From positions 10,622 through 74,621 of the forward strand of contig DASXTQ010000019.1 in NCBI GenBank assembly GCA_036505295.1: DNA of 64,000 nucleotides, written 5' to 3'. This document shows positions 10,321 through 19,323 of this stretch, in pieces. The position numbers and the translations under genes are program-made. The stretch comes from WS-7 sp036505295 (lineage in GTDB: Bacteria > Eisenbacteria > RBG-16-71-46 > SZUA-252). The number at the start of each line of letters is the position of its first letter. Position 1 is the stretch's first letter. The notes below the pieces were generated by a model. That model did no database searches, was not told the origin of the DNA, and worked only from the letters and a program-made list of their open reading frames with translations.

Positions 10321-10994
10321 AGGGAATCGACGTCTACGTCGAAGAGGCGTCCCAAAACCAAGGTGTGTCGATTCTGCGCGTCTCCGGCTACGTGGACACC
10401 ACGACGAGCCCCGATCTGGAGCGGCGTCTCCAAGCGCTGCTCCGCGAGAAGCGCTACCATGTGGTGGTGGACCTCGCGCGCGTGGAATACATCTCGAGCG
10501 CCGGCTGGGGAATATTCATCAGCGAAATCCGCGAAATCCGCGAGCACGGCGGCGACCTGAAGCTCGCCGGGATGGCTCCCGACGTCAAGGAGGTCTTCGA
10601 CCTTCTCGAGTTCGAGAACATCTTGCAGGCGTATACGGACGCCGACCTCGCGGTCGCCTCCTTTGGGCCGATCGTGCCGGCGAATACCACCACGATTCCG
10701 GGCTCTGGGGCCGGCGGGGCGCCTCATTCGGCATCCGAAGCCCATGGCCCGCAACGCAGCGAGACGGTCCTCTCCGACGAGGACCTCGTGCGCGAGATCG
10801 TGCGCCAGCACCCCGATTACGGCCTCATGAGGATCCAGAAAGATCTCCGGAAACCGGAGCGCGGCGGGCGCGAGATGAACCCTGTGCAGCTCTACGTGCT
10901 CCTCCGCAGGCTCGAGCTCGACACGCGCGAGCGCCGCGAAGCGTTCGCCAAGGGAGACGCCCCGGCGGCCAGTTCGAGCCCAACGAGAAGCTGA
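10317..10994 (+). CDS. STAS-domain anti-sigma factor antagonist with C-terminal extension
   Basis: The protein is 225 aa. Residues 5-112 form a SpoIIAA/RsbV-like STAS domain; in the Y-I-S-S-A-G-W-G motif (58-65), Ser60 is the likely phosphorylated residue. A Gly/Thr/Ala-rich linker (120-150) leads to a C-terminal module at 157-211. That module resembles the C-terminus of the upstream kinase-phosphatase: both have acidic-P-x-x-G-x-x-R, a P-x-x-x-Y-x-x-LRR stretch, and T-x-E+R. In partner switching the dephosphorylated antagonist binds the kinase and frees a sigma factor. No sigma factor gene is adjacent here. The start overlaps the upstream stop by 4 nt. Confidence 0.85.
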   Translation: MKGIDVYVEEASQNQGVSILRVSGYVDTTTSPDLERRLQALLREKRYHVVVDLARVEYISSAGWGIFISEIREIREHGGDLKLAGMAPDVKEVFDLLEFENILQAYTDADLAVASFGPIVPANTTTIPGSGAGGAPHSASEAHGPQRSETVLSDEDLVREIVRQHPDYGLMRIQKDLRKPERGGREMNPVQLYVLLRRLELDTRERREAFAKGDAPAASSSPTRS

Positions 10995-11008
10995 CACTCG
11001 AGTTTCTC

Positions 11009-11045
11009 GGCCCCGCCTCTTCGAGACGCGGGGCCCTCACTTTTT
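11009..11045 (+). terminator. Rho-independent terminator after the STAS gene
   Basis: A perfect 8-bp stem (GGCCCCGC at 11009-11016 with GCGGGGCC at 11028-11035) has an 11-nt loop and is followed by a TTTTT run at 11041-11045. It lies 15 nt past the STAS stop codon and closes the partner-switching operon. Confidence 0.75.
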
Positions 11046-11191
11046 CGGCTTGACCGGAAACGCTCGACACGCTACCTTCGAGTCACGGCCTCCTGCAGCA
11101 CAGCCGCATCTCCCGTGACTCGACCCCGCCCTCACAACGCAGAGCCCGTTAGGGAACCTATCGGGATTACGATCCTCCCGAGACTCGACTC

Positions 11192-13354
11192 TTGAATTTC
11201 TCATTCTCGTCATCCCCCAGCATCATCGCGCTGGTACTCCTGGCCGCGGCCTTTGCCCTCGGGATCTCGCTCTATCTCACGCGATACCCGGCGCTGGCCC
11301 CGCGACGCCGCGCGATTCTCACGGCCGTCCGCACCGCCACGCTGCTGGCGCTTCTCTTCGCGTCGCTCGCACCGGTCGTGCGGTATTCCAGCGCGGCGCG
11401 CGAACGGAACCGGCTGCTCATCCTGGTCGACCATTCCGGAAGCATGGAGGTCCGGGACGGCGACTCGGCGGGACGAACGCGGCGCGAGGTCGTGGACAGC
11501 GCGGCGACCGCGATCGCGAGTGGGTTCTCGGGACGGTACGACGTACGGCTGGCGTCCTTCGACGCCTCGTTGGGGCCGATCGGCAAACCCTCGTCGTGGA
11601 AGACCGCGACCCAAACGCGCGGTGCGGGGGAGACCGCGCTTGGGGACGCGATCCGGGAGGCGCTCGACCGCGTGGATCCGGATTCGCTCGCGGCGCTGCT
11701 CGTCTTGAGCGACGGCGCGGTGAATCGCGGGGAGGACCCGGAGCGCGCGTTGACATCGACCGTACCCGCCTTCGCGCTCGTTGTGGGCTCCACGGGCGAT
11801 CCTCCCACGACCGGTATCGGCGGAATCGATGCTCCTAGCGAGGTCGTCATCGGTCGGTCCGCGATCCTCTCCGTGACGGTCCGTCACGGGACTCGCCCCG
11901 CGACGCGCGGCGTTGCGCGCCTGAGCGAGGGTGCGCGGGAGCTGGGCCGGGCTTCCTTCGCGTTGGAGCGACCCGGCTCCGTGAGCCGCGTCACGATTCC
12001 CTTCACCCTCGGAGAACGCGGCAAGCATTTCCTCGCGGTGAAGCTCGACAGCTTGCCCGGGGATCCCATCACGCAGAACAAGCGGAGGCTGATCGCGGTC
12101 ACCGCACGCCCGGCGAAACGCCTGGTGCCGCTTGTGGCGACGGCATGGGACTGGGACCTTCGCTCCTTCGCGCGCGGTGTGGAGGAGGATACGTCCTGGG
12201 CGATCCAACGATGGGCCCCGTCCGGATCGTCCTCCGTTGCGGCCCCCGGCGGCGCACCGCAGAGTTTCGCCCAGGTGCTGCGCGACGCTGACGTCCTTGT
12301 CCTTCGATACGATTCCCGCACGCTCCCCTCGGAGCGGAGCGCGGAAGTTCTCAGCTTTCTCAATCGCGGAGGGGGCGTGCTGTTCTGGACCGACCCGGTG
12401 AACCGGCCCCCGGCCGCGGGTCCTCTCACGAACGCTCTCGGGCTCGCGTGGCGCGACTTCGGCAGAGCGACCGGGCCCAGCACGGGCGTGGAGCTGTCTC
12501 CAGCCGGCAGGGCGCACGAAGTCTCGCTTCTTGGGGGGGATGCCGCCACCGCGACCGCCACCTGGCGCTCGCTCCCGCCGATTCAGACGCCGTACATCCT
12601 GAGCCTCAAGGGCAACGCGCTCACCCCGCTCCTCGAGGCGCGCTACGGAACCGAGACCACACCGCTTCTCCTGGCGGGGAGGGTCGGCGCCGGCCGCGTC
12701 GCCGTATTGAACGCGGCGGGCGTCTATCGATGGGGCCTGACGGCGGCCGGGCTGGGGGGCGGGGCCGGCATCGAGCCATCCTTCTTCGGCGGGCTCAACG
12801 CCTGGCTCTCGCAGAGCGCGGACGACCGGCCGGTTCGGATCTCCGCCCCCGACCTCACGCCGGCCGAGCGGGCGGTCCCGGTGCGGCTCGCGCTCGCGAA
12901 CGGCGCCGTCGGCACCGGAGCGCGGGCGACCGTACGAGCGCGGCGGAGCGCCGGCGGCGTCGCCGGCGAATCGCGCCTCATAGGCTCGAACCAGGGCGAT
13001 TTTGCGGGCTCGATCGCGCTTCCGGAGGGGATCTATTGGCTCGTGGGGCGCGTGGAGCGCGCGGGACGATTGGTGGGCACGGACAGCCTTCGGGTCGCGG
13101 TCGGTGAGCAGGGCGTCGAATTTGAATCGCTTGGCGCGGAGCCTTCCGTGCTCGAGCGGCTGGCTTCGCGCTCGGGAGGCGTCGCGGCACCTCTGGTCCA
13201 TCCGGGACCGGTTCTCGCGAGGCTGCGCTCGCCCGATATCGCCAGGGCTCGCATCATCGAGCTGGATATTTTCCACAACGTCCCGCTTTTCATTGTGCTC
13301 GTCCTCGGCGCGACCGCGGAGTGGATTTTACGGAAGAGGTTCCATTTGCTTTAG
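11192..13354 (+). CDS. Membrane-anchored von Willebrand factor A (VWA) domain protein
   Basis: The protein is 720 aa, starting at TTG. Two N-terminal hydrophobic segments (about 9-28 and 42-62) precede a VWA domain whose MIDAS motif is D80-x-S82-x-S84. The middle resembles Ig-like and glutamine-amidotransferase-like (trypsin-like fold absent) segments of BatA-like proteins, with RYDSRTLPSE and GGGVLFW stretches. A last membrane segment lies at about 697-714, followed by a basic tail. Proteins of this layout are inner-membrane proteins with a large periplasmic part, often near MoxR ATPases; no MoxR is visible here. No strong Shine-Dalgarno precedes the TTG, so the start is uncertain by some residues. 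Confidence 0.75.
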   Translation: MNFSFSSSPSIIALVLLAAAFALGISLYLTRYPALAPRRRAILTAVRTATLLALLFASLAPVVRYSSAARERNRLLILVDHSGSMEVRDGDSAGRTRREVVDSAATAIASGFSGRYDVRLASFDASLGPIGKPSSWKTATQTRGAGETALGDAIREALDRVDPDSLAALLVLSDGAVNRGEDPERALTSTVPAFALVVGSTGDPPTTGIGGIDAPSEVVIGRSAILSVTVRHGTRPATRGVARLSEGARELGRASFALERPGSVSRVTIPFTLGERGKHFLAVKLDSLPGDPITQNKRRLIAVTARPAKRLVPLVATAWDWDLRSFARGVEEDTSWAIQRWAPSGSSSVAAPGGAPQSFAQVLRDADVLVLRYDSRTLPSERSAEVLSFLNRGGGVLFWTDPVNRPPAAGPLTNALGLAWRDFGRATGPSTGVELSPAGRAHEVSLLGGDAATATATWRSLPPIQTPYILSLKGNALTPLLEARYGTETTPLLLAGRVGAGRVAVLNAAGVYRWGLTAAGLGGGAGIEPSFFGGLNAWLSQSADDRPVRISAPDLTPAERAVPVRLALANGAVGTGARATVRARRSAGGVAGESRLIGSNQGDFAGSIALPEGIYWLVGRVERAGRLVGTDSLRVAVGEQGVEFESLGAEPSVLERLASRSGGVAAPLVHPGPVLARLRSPDIARARIIELDIFHNVPLFIVLVLGATAEWILRKRFHLL

Positions 13355-13462
13355 GGCGCCCACTCGAGCCGCCGGCATCCAACACCCCGAGAGCAAAGGC
13401 GCTCCCCGAGCGCCGCCGATCCTACCGACAGCTCCCCCCGCCTCCTCTAAAGGGGGAATCCC

Positions 13463-15214
13463 ATGCCGCTCATTCTCGGGCGCAAGCCCGCGTACTGTCT
13501 CGCCACCCTCGTCTTGCTCGCCGCGCACGTTTCGCGTTCGGACGCCGAAATTCTCCTGAACGAAGTGTTGTACGACCCCGAGGGGGCCGATGAGGGATCG
13601 GAGTTCGTGGAACTTTGGAATCCGGACACCGCCGCCATTTCGCTCCGTGGGATCGTCGTGGAGTCGGGCGATGGCTCGCGGCCCGGGGTTTGGACCCCGG
13701 TGTACGTGGGAACGGACGGCGACTCGGTGTCTCCCCGGCACGCGTTTCTGATCCCGGGGTCTGTCCTTCTCGCTCCCCTCCAGAACGGTCCCGACGCGAT
13801 TCGTCTGACCCGCGCGGGCGTCGTGCTCGACCTCTTGGGTTACGGGGCGCTCACGGCAAGCGAGCTCTTTGAGGGCGCGCCCGCCGCGGACGCGCCATCC
13901 GGACAATCCCTCTCCCGTGCCGGCGATGGTGTGGACACCCAATGGAACGCAGCGGACTGGGCGCCCGAACCAAGCCCCACGCCGGGGCGCGCGAACCACC
14001 CCGACGTCCGGCTCTCCTTCACGCGCGGAAGCGCCCGTCTCGTGCCGGATGTCCCCTGGCCGGGGGATGTCGCGACCCTGCGCGCGACCGTGAAGAATCT
14101 CGGGCGCCTGGCGGTCCCGGCGGCTCGATGGCAAGCCGAGGTCGTCGTGCGTGTCGGAGATGGACCGGATCGCCCGTGGTCCGCCGCGCCGGTGGGGATC
14201 AGCCCAGGCTCGACCGTCGCTCCGGGAGAAAGCGCGAGCGTTCAATGCGCGCTCTTCGCGCCTCCGCCCGGGAGGTTCGGTCTCCGGCTTTCCCTGCGCG
14301 ATCTCGGCGTCGAGCCCTTGACAGATGGGTCCGCGGTCACGGATACCGCGCTCCTTGAGACGCGGTCGACGGCCGGCCCGCTCGTCGTGAACGAAATCGC
14401 GTTCCGGGATCGAGGGGCGGGGGAATGGGTCGAGCTGATGGCGCGGGAGGAAGTCGCGGACGTGGGCCTCTTCGCTCTTTCCGACGCGGGCGGCCGCGCC
14501 TATTCGATCGATCGGGGGCCGACACCGCGCCCCGCTCACGCGGGGGCGATCTTTGTGCTCGCGCAGTCGCCCGAGATAGTGCGCACGACCTATTCGCTTC
14601 CGGACAGCGCGGTCCTGGGATGCCTCGGCGGCTGGGTGGCCCTCAACGACGCCGATGGGGATGACGGTTTCGCCGACCGTGTGCGCGTCGTCGATGCGTC
14701 CGGCGCACCGTCGGATGTCGTCCCCTATCGCGCGGGATACACCGCGCGGGACGGATCGCTCGAGCGCCTCGGAACGATGCTCCCCAGCGCGTCGGCGAGC
14801 TCTTGGACGGAATCGATCGACCCTCGAGCAGGAACGCCGGCTCGGCCGAACTCGATTCAGGCCCCCGGGAAGGGAGCGGGTGACCGGGGCGCGCTTCTCA
14901 TCGCGAGCGCCCGGGTGGTTCGGAGGGCGCCCGGACTGGCGGTCGCCCCGGTCGTGCTGCGATTCAGCGAGGAGGCGCGCGGGAGCCGAGTCCGCGTCTT
15001 CGTGCACGACCTCCTGGGCCGTCCGCGGCGGCTCCTCGTCGACGGGCAGCGAATCCTGGGTGAAGGAGCGTTTCTCTGGGACGGGCGCGACGACCAGGGT
15101 GCTCCCGTGCCGGCCGGGATCTACATCGTGCGGGCCGAAACGATTCCGGAAGACCGCGAGCCCATCAGGAGCGCAGCCCTCACGCTCTCCGTGGTGGATC
15201 GGTGGACGCGATGA
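13463..15214 (+). CDS. Secreted protein with two lamin-tail domains and FlgD-like C-terminus
   Basis: The protein is 583 aa. An AAGGGGGA-type ribosome site sits just ahead of the ATG. A signal peptide (about 1-28, ending S-R-S-D-A) is followed by a first lamin-tail domain from about 29 (ILLNEVLYDP, EFVELWNP). A CARDB-like beta domain lies in the middle, and a second lamin-tail domain starts at about 296 (VVNEIAFRD, EWVELM). The last 100 residues are a FlgD-like Ig fold with LWDGRDDQG and VPAGIYIVRA. Lamin-tail domains in bacteria occur in secreted, often membrane- or nuclease-associated proteins. Its stop overlaps the next ATG. Confidence 0.8.
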   Translation: MPLILGRKPAYCLATLVLLAAHVSRSDAEILLNEVLYDPEGADEGSEFVELWNPDTAAISLRGIVVESGDGSRPGVWTPVYVGTDGDSVSPRHAFLIPGSVLLAPLQNGPDAIRLTRAGVVLDLLGYGALTASELFEGAPAADAPSGQSLSRAGDGVDTQWNAADWAPEPSPTPGRANHPDVRLSFTRGSARLVPDVPWPGDVATLRATVKNLGRLAVPAARWQAEVVVRVGDGPDRPWSAAPVGISPGSTVAPGESASVQCALFAPPPGRFGLRLSLRDLGVEPLTDGSAVTDTALLETRSTAGPLVVNEIAFRDRGAGEWVELMAREEVADVGLFALSDAGGRAYSIDRGPTPRPAHAGAIFVLAQSPEIVRTTYSLPDSAVLGCLGGWVALNDADGDDGFADRVRVVDASGAPSDVVPYRAGYTARDGSLERLGTMLPSASASSWTESIDPRAGTPARPNSIQAPGKGAGDRGALLIASARVVRRAPGLAVAPVVLRFSEEARGSRVRVFVHDLLGRPRRLLVDGQRILGEGAFLWDGRDDQGAPVPAGIYIVRAETIPEDREPIRSAALTLSVVDRWTR

Positions 15215-16044
15215 GGGCCGTCGCGGTCTTTCTCCTGTGGAGCGCGGCGGCGCCGACGCCGCACGCCTGGGCCGCATTCGAGCTCCGGGACGCGAGCCCG
15301 GACGCTTTGGGTGCCGCTTCCACCGATGGCGCATGGCACCCTTTCGATGATGGATCCGGCCCGATGCCATCAGGGGATCCCGGAGACTCTGCGTCGGCCG
15401 GCATGACCGCTCTTGCGTGGCGTGCTGGGGCAACCCGCGCGTCCCCCTTCGGCGCCGATGCGCTGTCGCTGAACCAGCTCGACCTCTCCCTGCAGCGAAA
15501 CACCCACGCGTTCCGCCTTGAATACACCGCGCTCTCCGGCCCTGGGACAGGCGAGTCGTCGGTCCGTCTCGAGGTCCGGGAACGTGCCCCACGCCCGATC
15601 GCCCTGGCCCTCCGCGTGGAGCGGCTCGATCTTCTCCCCGACGACGCGGAAGCCTGGGGCGGCTGGGCGCTCGGCGGTTGCGCCCGGGGCGCATGGGGCG
15701 GACGGGTGGACGTGTGGATCGGCGGCGACCGGCTCTTGAGAACTCGAGCGCTGGAGCGGGGGGCCGTCCCCGCCACCCTGGAGCTGGGCGCGTCGCTGAG
15801 CGCGGGGTCAGCGCGCGCGGCGATCCTGGACCGTTGGCAGCCGGACGGGACCCATAGCCCGCGCATGGCGCTCGAGGTCCCGCTCGGGGACGCCTTGCGC
15901 CTATGGCTGGGACGCGCCTCCGCGCCAGGCAGGATTGGAGCGGCGCTCGAAGTCAGGACAGGGAACCTCGAGGCGTCCTGGGGGAGGCTCGACTATGCGT
16001 TCGGAGGAACGATCACGGGCATCCGTTTAGGGCTCGCGTCCGGG
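15211..16044 (+). CDS. Probable PorV/PorQ-like exported barrel protein, no stop codon visible
   Basis: The ATG overlaps the upstream stop (ATGA) and starts M-R-A-V-A-V-F-L-L-W, a signal peptide ending at about W-A-A. The next 260 residues begin FELRDASPDALG, the usual opening of PorV/PorQ-like barrel proteins, and continue with alternating barrel strands. The barrel-like sequence ends around G-I-R-L-G-L-A-S-G (16018-16044), directly before the A-tract and hairpin that terminate the opposing gene. No in-frame stop follows: the frame stays open, antisense through the - strand gene, until 20856. The end given is where homology-like sequence stops. Either the stop was lost by mutation or assembly, or a long read-through protein is made. 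Confidence 0.55.
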
Positions 16045-16078
16045 AAAAAAGGGCGGCCCGCCGTGAAGGCGGGCCGCC
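16045..16078 (-). terminator. Rho-independent terminator of the - strand secreted protein gene
   Basis: A perfect 11-bp inverted repeat (16052-16062 with 16068-16078, loop GTGAA) is followed on the - strand by six T (A-tract 16045-16050 on +). It lies 36 nt after the stop of the - strand gene. On the + strand it lacks a T-run, so it is directional. Confidence 0.85.
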
Positions 16079-16113
16079 GCGAGTCTTCGAAGCTCCACCG
16101 CGAGCGAGGCGCG

Positions 16114-18963
16114 CTAACGGAGGAGGATCAGCTTCTTCGAAGCCCTGAATCCCTTCGTATCGAGCACGTAGAAGTAGGCTCCGCTCGGGAGCTGGTGCCC
16201 CTGATCATCCGCCCCGTTCCAGCGCGCAACGTACTCGCCGGGAGGCTGGACGTGACTCACCAGCGTGCGGACCAAGGCCCCGCTTACGTTGTAGATGCGG
16301 ATATCGACCTGGCCCGCTTGTGCCACAGAGTAGCGGATCGCGGTCTCGGGATTGAACGGGTTCGGCATGTTTTGCCCGAGGCTGCTCCGGAACGTCGGAG
16401 CTTCCTCGCCCGATCCCTCCTCCACCCCCGAAGCCACGTAGCAGGCGTTTTCCTTGAAGTAGTTGTGGACGATCGCGTTCGCGAGCTGGAGCCTTTCGCC
16501 CCCTTCCTCGATGGCGTTGAAGCTGAAGCCGAAGAAGACGGACTTCGCGCTGTCCGCCGGGCTGAACGTGTTGTAATCGGTGGCGTAACGCGTCGCGGCG
16601 GGGAAACTGTTGGGATACGTGAGCAGGTTGCCCGACTTGCCCTGGTTCGCGGCCGGGGAAAGGGTGACCAGGTCAAACTGATTGATGATGGGGCAGCCCC
16701 CGTTCAGGTGCATGAACCGCCCCGCCGCGGGACCCCCGTTCACCCCTTTCACGACAGGATGGAGCGTGTCCTGAGGGGAGTTTTCCCAGTTATTCCGCAG
16801 CCAGGTCACGCCGCACGTGAAGGCGAGGAAGCCGTTGTAGTTGTTCGCGCCGCTGTTTGCCATGAGATCGTAGCCAACGTCGTCCCCGCTGATCCAGAAA
16901 TTGCGGTTCTTCCCCGGCTGCTGGATCCAGGATTGGATCACCGCCTGATCCTGAGGCGTGATGGTGAACGTGGAGAGATCCCCCGAGTGCCAGATGATCG
17001 TGGTGTACTGAAGCAGCTTGCCGACGTCCGTCACCGGCCAGTGGTACTGGATATCGGCCGGGTCGGAGCCGCCGAGGCAGTTTCCAATTCCGCTCGTCGG
17101 ACCGTTCACATCCCATGTGTCGTACTTGAACCCGAGCCCGGTGAGCGCGGAGGCGATGTACGGTTGCGGCTCGCGCCCCGAGAAGTGATTCACGAAGAGG
17201 ATCGACGCGAGGCTGTCGCTGCACCCCATGGGCAGGTTGATGGCGGTCTTCACGGGCAGGATCGAAGCCGAGCGATAGTTCTGGTTCGTGATCGCGTCGA
17301 CCGGGAAATAGGCGGTGACGTTCTGGCTGTCCGTCGCCGCGAAGTAGTACTCCAGCTTCGTATTCGCCGGGTAGCTTCCGGGGGGGACGTCGGCGAAGAA
17401 ATGGGTCGGGAGCGCCGGCGCCACGTGTTGGAGCGGGACCGAGTTGAACGACCCGCCGTTCAATCTGTAGAACATGAAGCCGTTCTTGTACCCGTGGGAC
17501 GTGCTGACCTGCACGACGGTGCTGTCGCCGAGCGGGCTGTTGAAGTTATCGTCTCGGAAGAACGGGGTCGTCTCGAACGTGTCGTTGAAAAGGTCTATAT
17601 CGCGCACGATGAAGCCGGGACCGGTCTGGCCGATGACTCCGATTGCGACGTTGTCGAACAACCCATACGTGTTCGAGGGAGACGAATTGCCGCCACAAAA
17701 GATGTCGGCGTAATCTCGGAGGCCCAACTCCACCTGCACGGAATCCTTTCCGCCCGCTCCAGGCAGCGTGATGGCCTGGCGGATCCAGTCTTTGTTCCCC
17801 CCGTAATAAACAAAGAAGGTCGGGTCGATCCAATTTCCCCACTGGGCGTCACCGATGTTCTTGGTCCGAAAATTCGTGTGGTAGAAGAAGCACGAGTTGA
17901 GCGGAAGGTTTCGGTAGACATCGAAATTGAGAAAGACGGTGCTGGCCCGGTTGGTCGCGACCGGCTTGGTCACGACGAAGTTGTCCAGATGGGGAACCAA
18001 GGTCAGGGTGGCCTGGTTCCAGTCGGTCCAGACCTTCGATTGATTCGTGGAACATATGTCCTCGGTCAGGACGTTGCTTTGGAGATAGAAGAAGTCGCCC
18101 GCGCCGAGGAACGTGGACCGCGTCCAATTTCCCATCCCGTTTTCCACGTTGTCAGAGAAAAGGACGTTCTGCCCCGTCTTGACGGTGATGTTGTCGATGA
18201 TCCAGCCATCTCCATCGTAAAGTCCATCTGCGGAGGAGTAACCGACATCGCTGACAAACGTGAATCGGAACGGCACCGGAAGAGGATTGTTGCCGGTGCC
18301 GTCGTTTCCCGCGCGCCATTTCGAGATGATGGAATCGGGAATGATCACCGAGAAGGTGTCGCAAAGGGAGCTATTCGGGACTTTCCCCGTAAAGAAGGCG
18401 AGCTGGGTCCAGTTGTTTATGAGGTCGTTCACTTCGACATACCCATAGTCATAAAGGGGCTCGGCGTCGAAATGATGCCTGAAGCTGAGCGTCGCGGACG
18501 ACCCCGATGGGACGGAGCCCGTGGGGAAAGAGTTCGTGAGGTATTGGGTCCAGTCGTTGTCGTACCCAGCGCGATTCGAGTCGTAGATCCAGGAAGAATC
18601 GACGGTCCCGCACCACCACGAATGGTTCTGGCACCCGAGGAAGGTATCGATGTGCCATGCGGTCGGCTTCGCGGAGGCGTCGTAGTGGGTCCACCCTCCC
18701 TCGTTGTTCGGGCTGGTGTGCGTCTCGAGACTGTCGATGAACACCCAGACCGTCTCTCCCGCGGCCGCGGTGCGCATCGATCGCCCGGCGCGGGCCGGGG
18801 GCGATCCCACATCGGGCCCCGCCTCGGGGATCTGCGTCGGGACGACACCCGGGAGGATCGTCTCACCGGTCGCCGCGGGCGCGTTCGAAGAGGCCGCAGA
18901 GCTGCCGTAAAGGGATGCCGAGAGAATGAGACACACAATCAACGCGGTAGCACTACGTCGCAT
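16114..18963 (-). CDS. Large secreted protein with T9SS/FlgD-like C-terminal domain
   Basis: The protein is 949 aa. The start is fixed by an AAGGAGCT ribosome site 8 nt ahead of the ATG and by a clear signal peptide (MRRSATALIVCLILSAS..., about 25 residues). The body has MAM/jelly-roll-like beta segments rich in W, Y and N (DGWIIDNITV style), as in immune-inhibitor-A-type exported proteins, but no HExxH zinc site is visible. A region around 600-800 resembles FlgD/BNR-linked hydrolase-like folds. The last 90 residues have QNMPNPFNPET and LPSGAYFYVLDTKG, a classic C-terminal sorting-like domain. It is lower in GC and less repetitive than its neighbours. It is convergent to the barrel gene upstream. 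Confidence 0.8.
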   Translation of the reverse strand: MRRSATALIVCLILSASLYGSSAASSNAPAATGETILPGVVPTQIPEAGPDVGSPPARAGRSMRTAAAGETVWVFIDSLETHTSPNNEGGWTHYDASAKPTAWHIDTFLGCQNHSWWCGTVDSSWIYDSNRAGYDNDWTQYLTNSFPTGSVPSGSSATLSFRHHFDAEPLYDYGYVEVNDLINNWTQLAFFTGKVPNSSLCDTFSVIIPDSIISKWRAGNDGTGNNPLPVPFRFTFVSDVGYSSADGLYDGDGWIIDNITVKTGQNVLFSDNVENGMGNWTRSTFLGAGDFFYLQSNVLTEDICSTNQSKVWTDWNQATLTLVPHLDNFVVTKPVATNRASTVFLNFDVYRNLPLNSCFFYHTNFRTKNIGDAQWGNWIDPTFFVYYGGNKDWIRQAITLPGAGGKDSVQVELGLRDYADIFCGGNSSPSNTYGLFDNVAIGVIGQTGPGFIVRDIDLFNDTFETTPFFRDDNFNSPLGDSTVVQVSTSHGYKNGFMFYRLNGGSFNSVPLQHVAPALPTHFFADVPPGSYPANTKLEYYFAATDSQNVTAYFPVDAITNQNYRSASILPVKTAINLPMGCSDSLASILFVNHFSGREPQPYIASALTGLGFKYDTWDVNGPTSGIGNCLGGSDPADIQYHWPVTDVGKLLQYTTIIWHSGDLSTFTITPQDQAVIQSWIQQPGKNRNFWISGDDVGYDLMANSGANNYNGFLAFTCGVTWLRNNWENSPQDTLHPVVKGVNGGPAAGRFMHLNGGCPIINQFDLVTLSPAANQGKSGNLLTYPNSFPAATRYATDYNTFSPADSAKSVFFGFSFNAIEEGGERLQLANAIVHNYFKENACYVASGVEEGSGEEAPTFRSSLGQNMPNPFNPETAIRYSVAQAGQVDIRIYNVSGALVRTLVSHVQPPGEYVARWNGADDQGHQLPSGAYFYVLDTKGFRASKKLILLR

Positions 18964-19323
18964 GGGGGAGCTCCTTCTGGATCGATCGACTGGTGCGGAA
19001 AGAAGGTGGATTCGAATCGATGCCCGATCTCGAGGGCGCTCCGGGGCGAAGGACAAGCCTGGCACGGCGGGACATCTAACGGCAGACCGGCACGGGCTGG
19101 GCATGTCGCCTCGGGGAGACCTCGCATGCTGGATAGTTGCGACATCCGCTCCCCGACCGCGACAGCCATTCGGAAGCGGCGTGCAGTATTATACTCGATC
19201 AGGGACCTCACTTCCACCGAAATCGGCTGGGCTGTTGGGTTTGTCGCATCCTTGCGAGGCTCGCGCCGGGCTCGATCGCGCTGGTCCAGGGCGGCGTTGT
19301 TGCCCCTGGGACCCTCTGCTATC

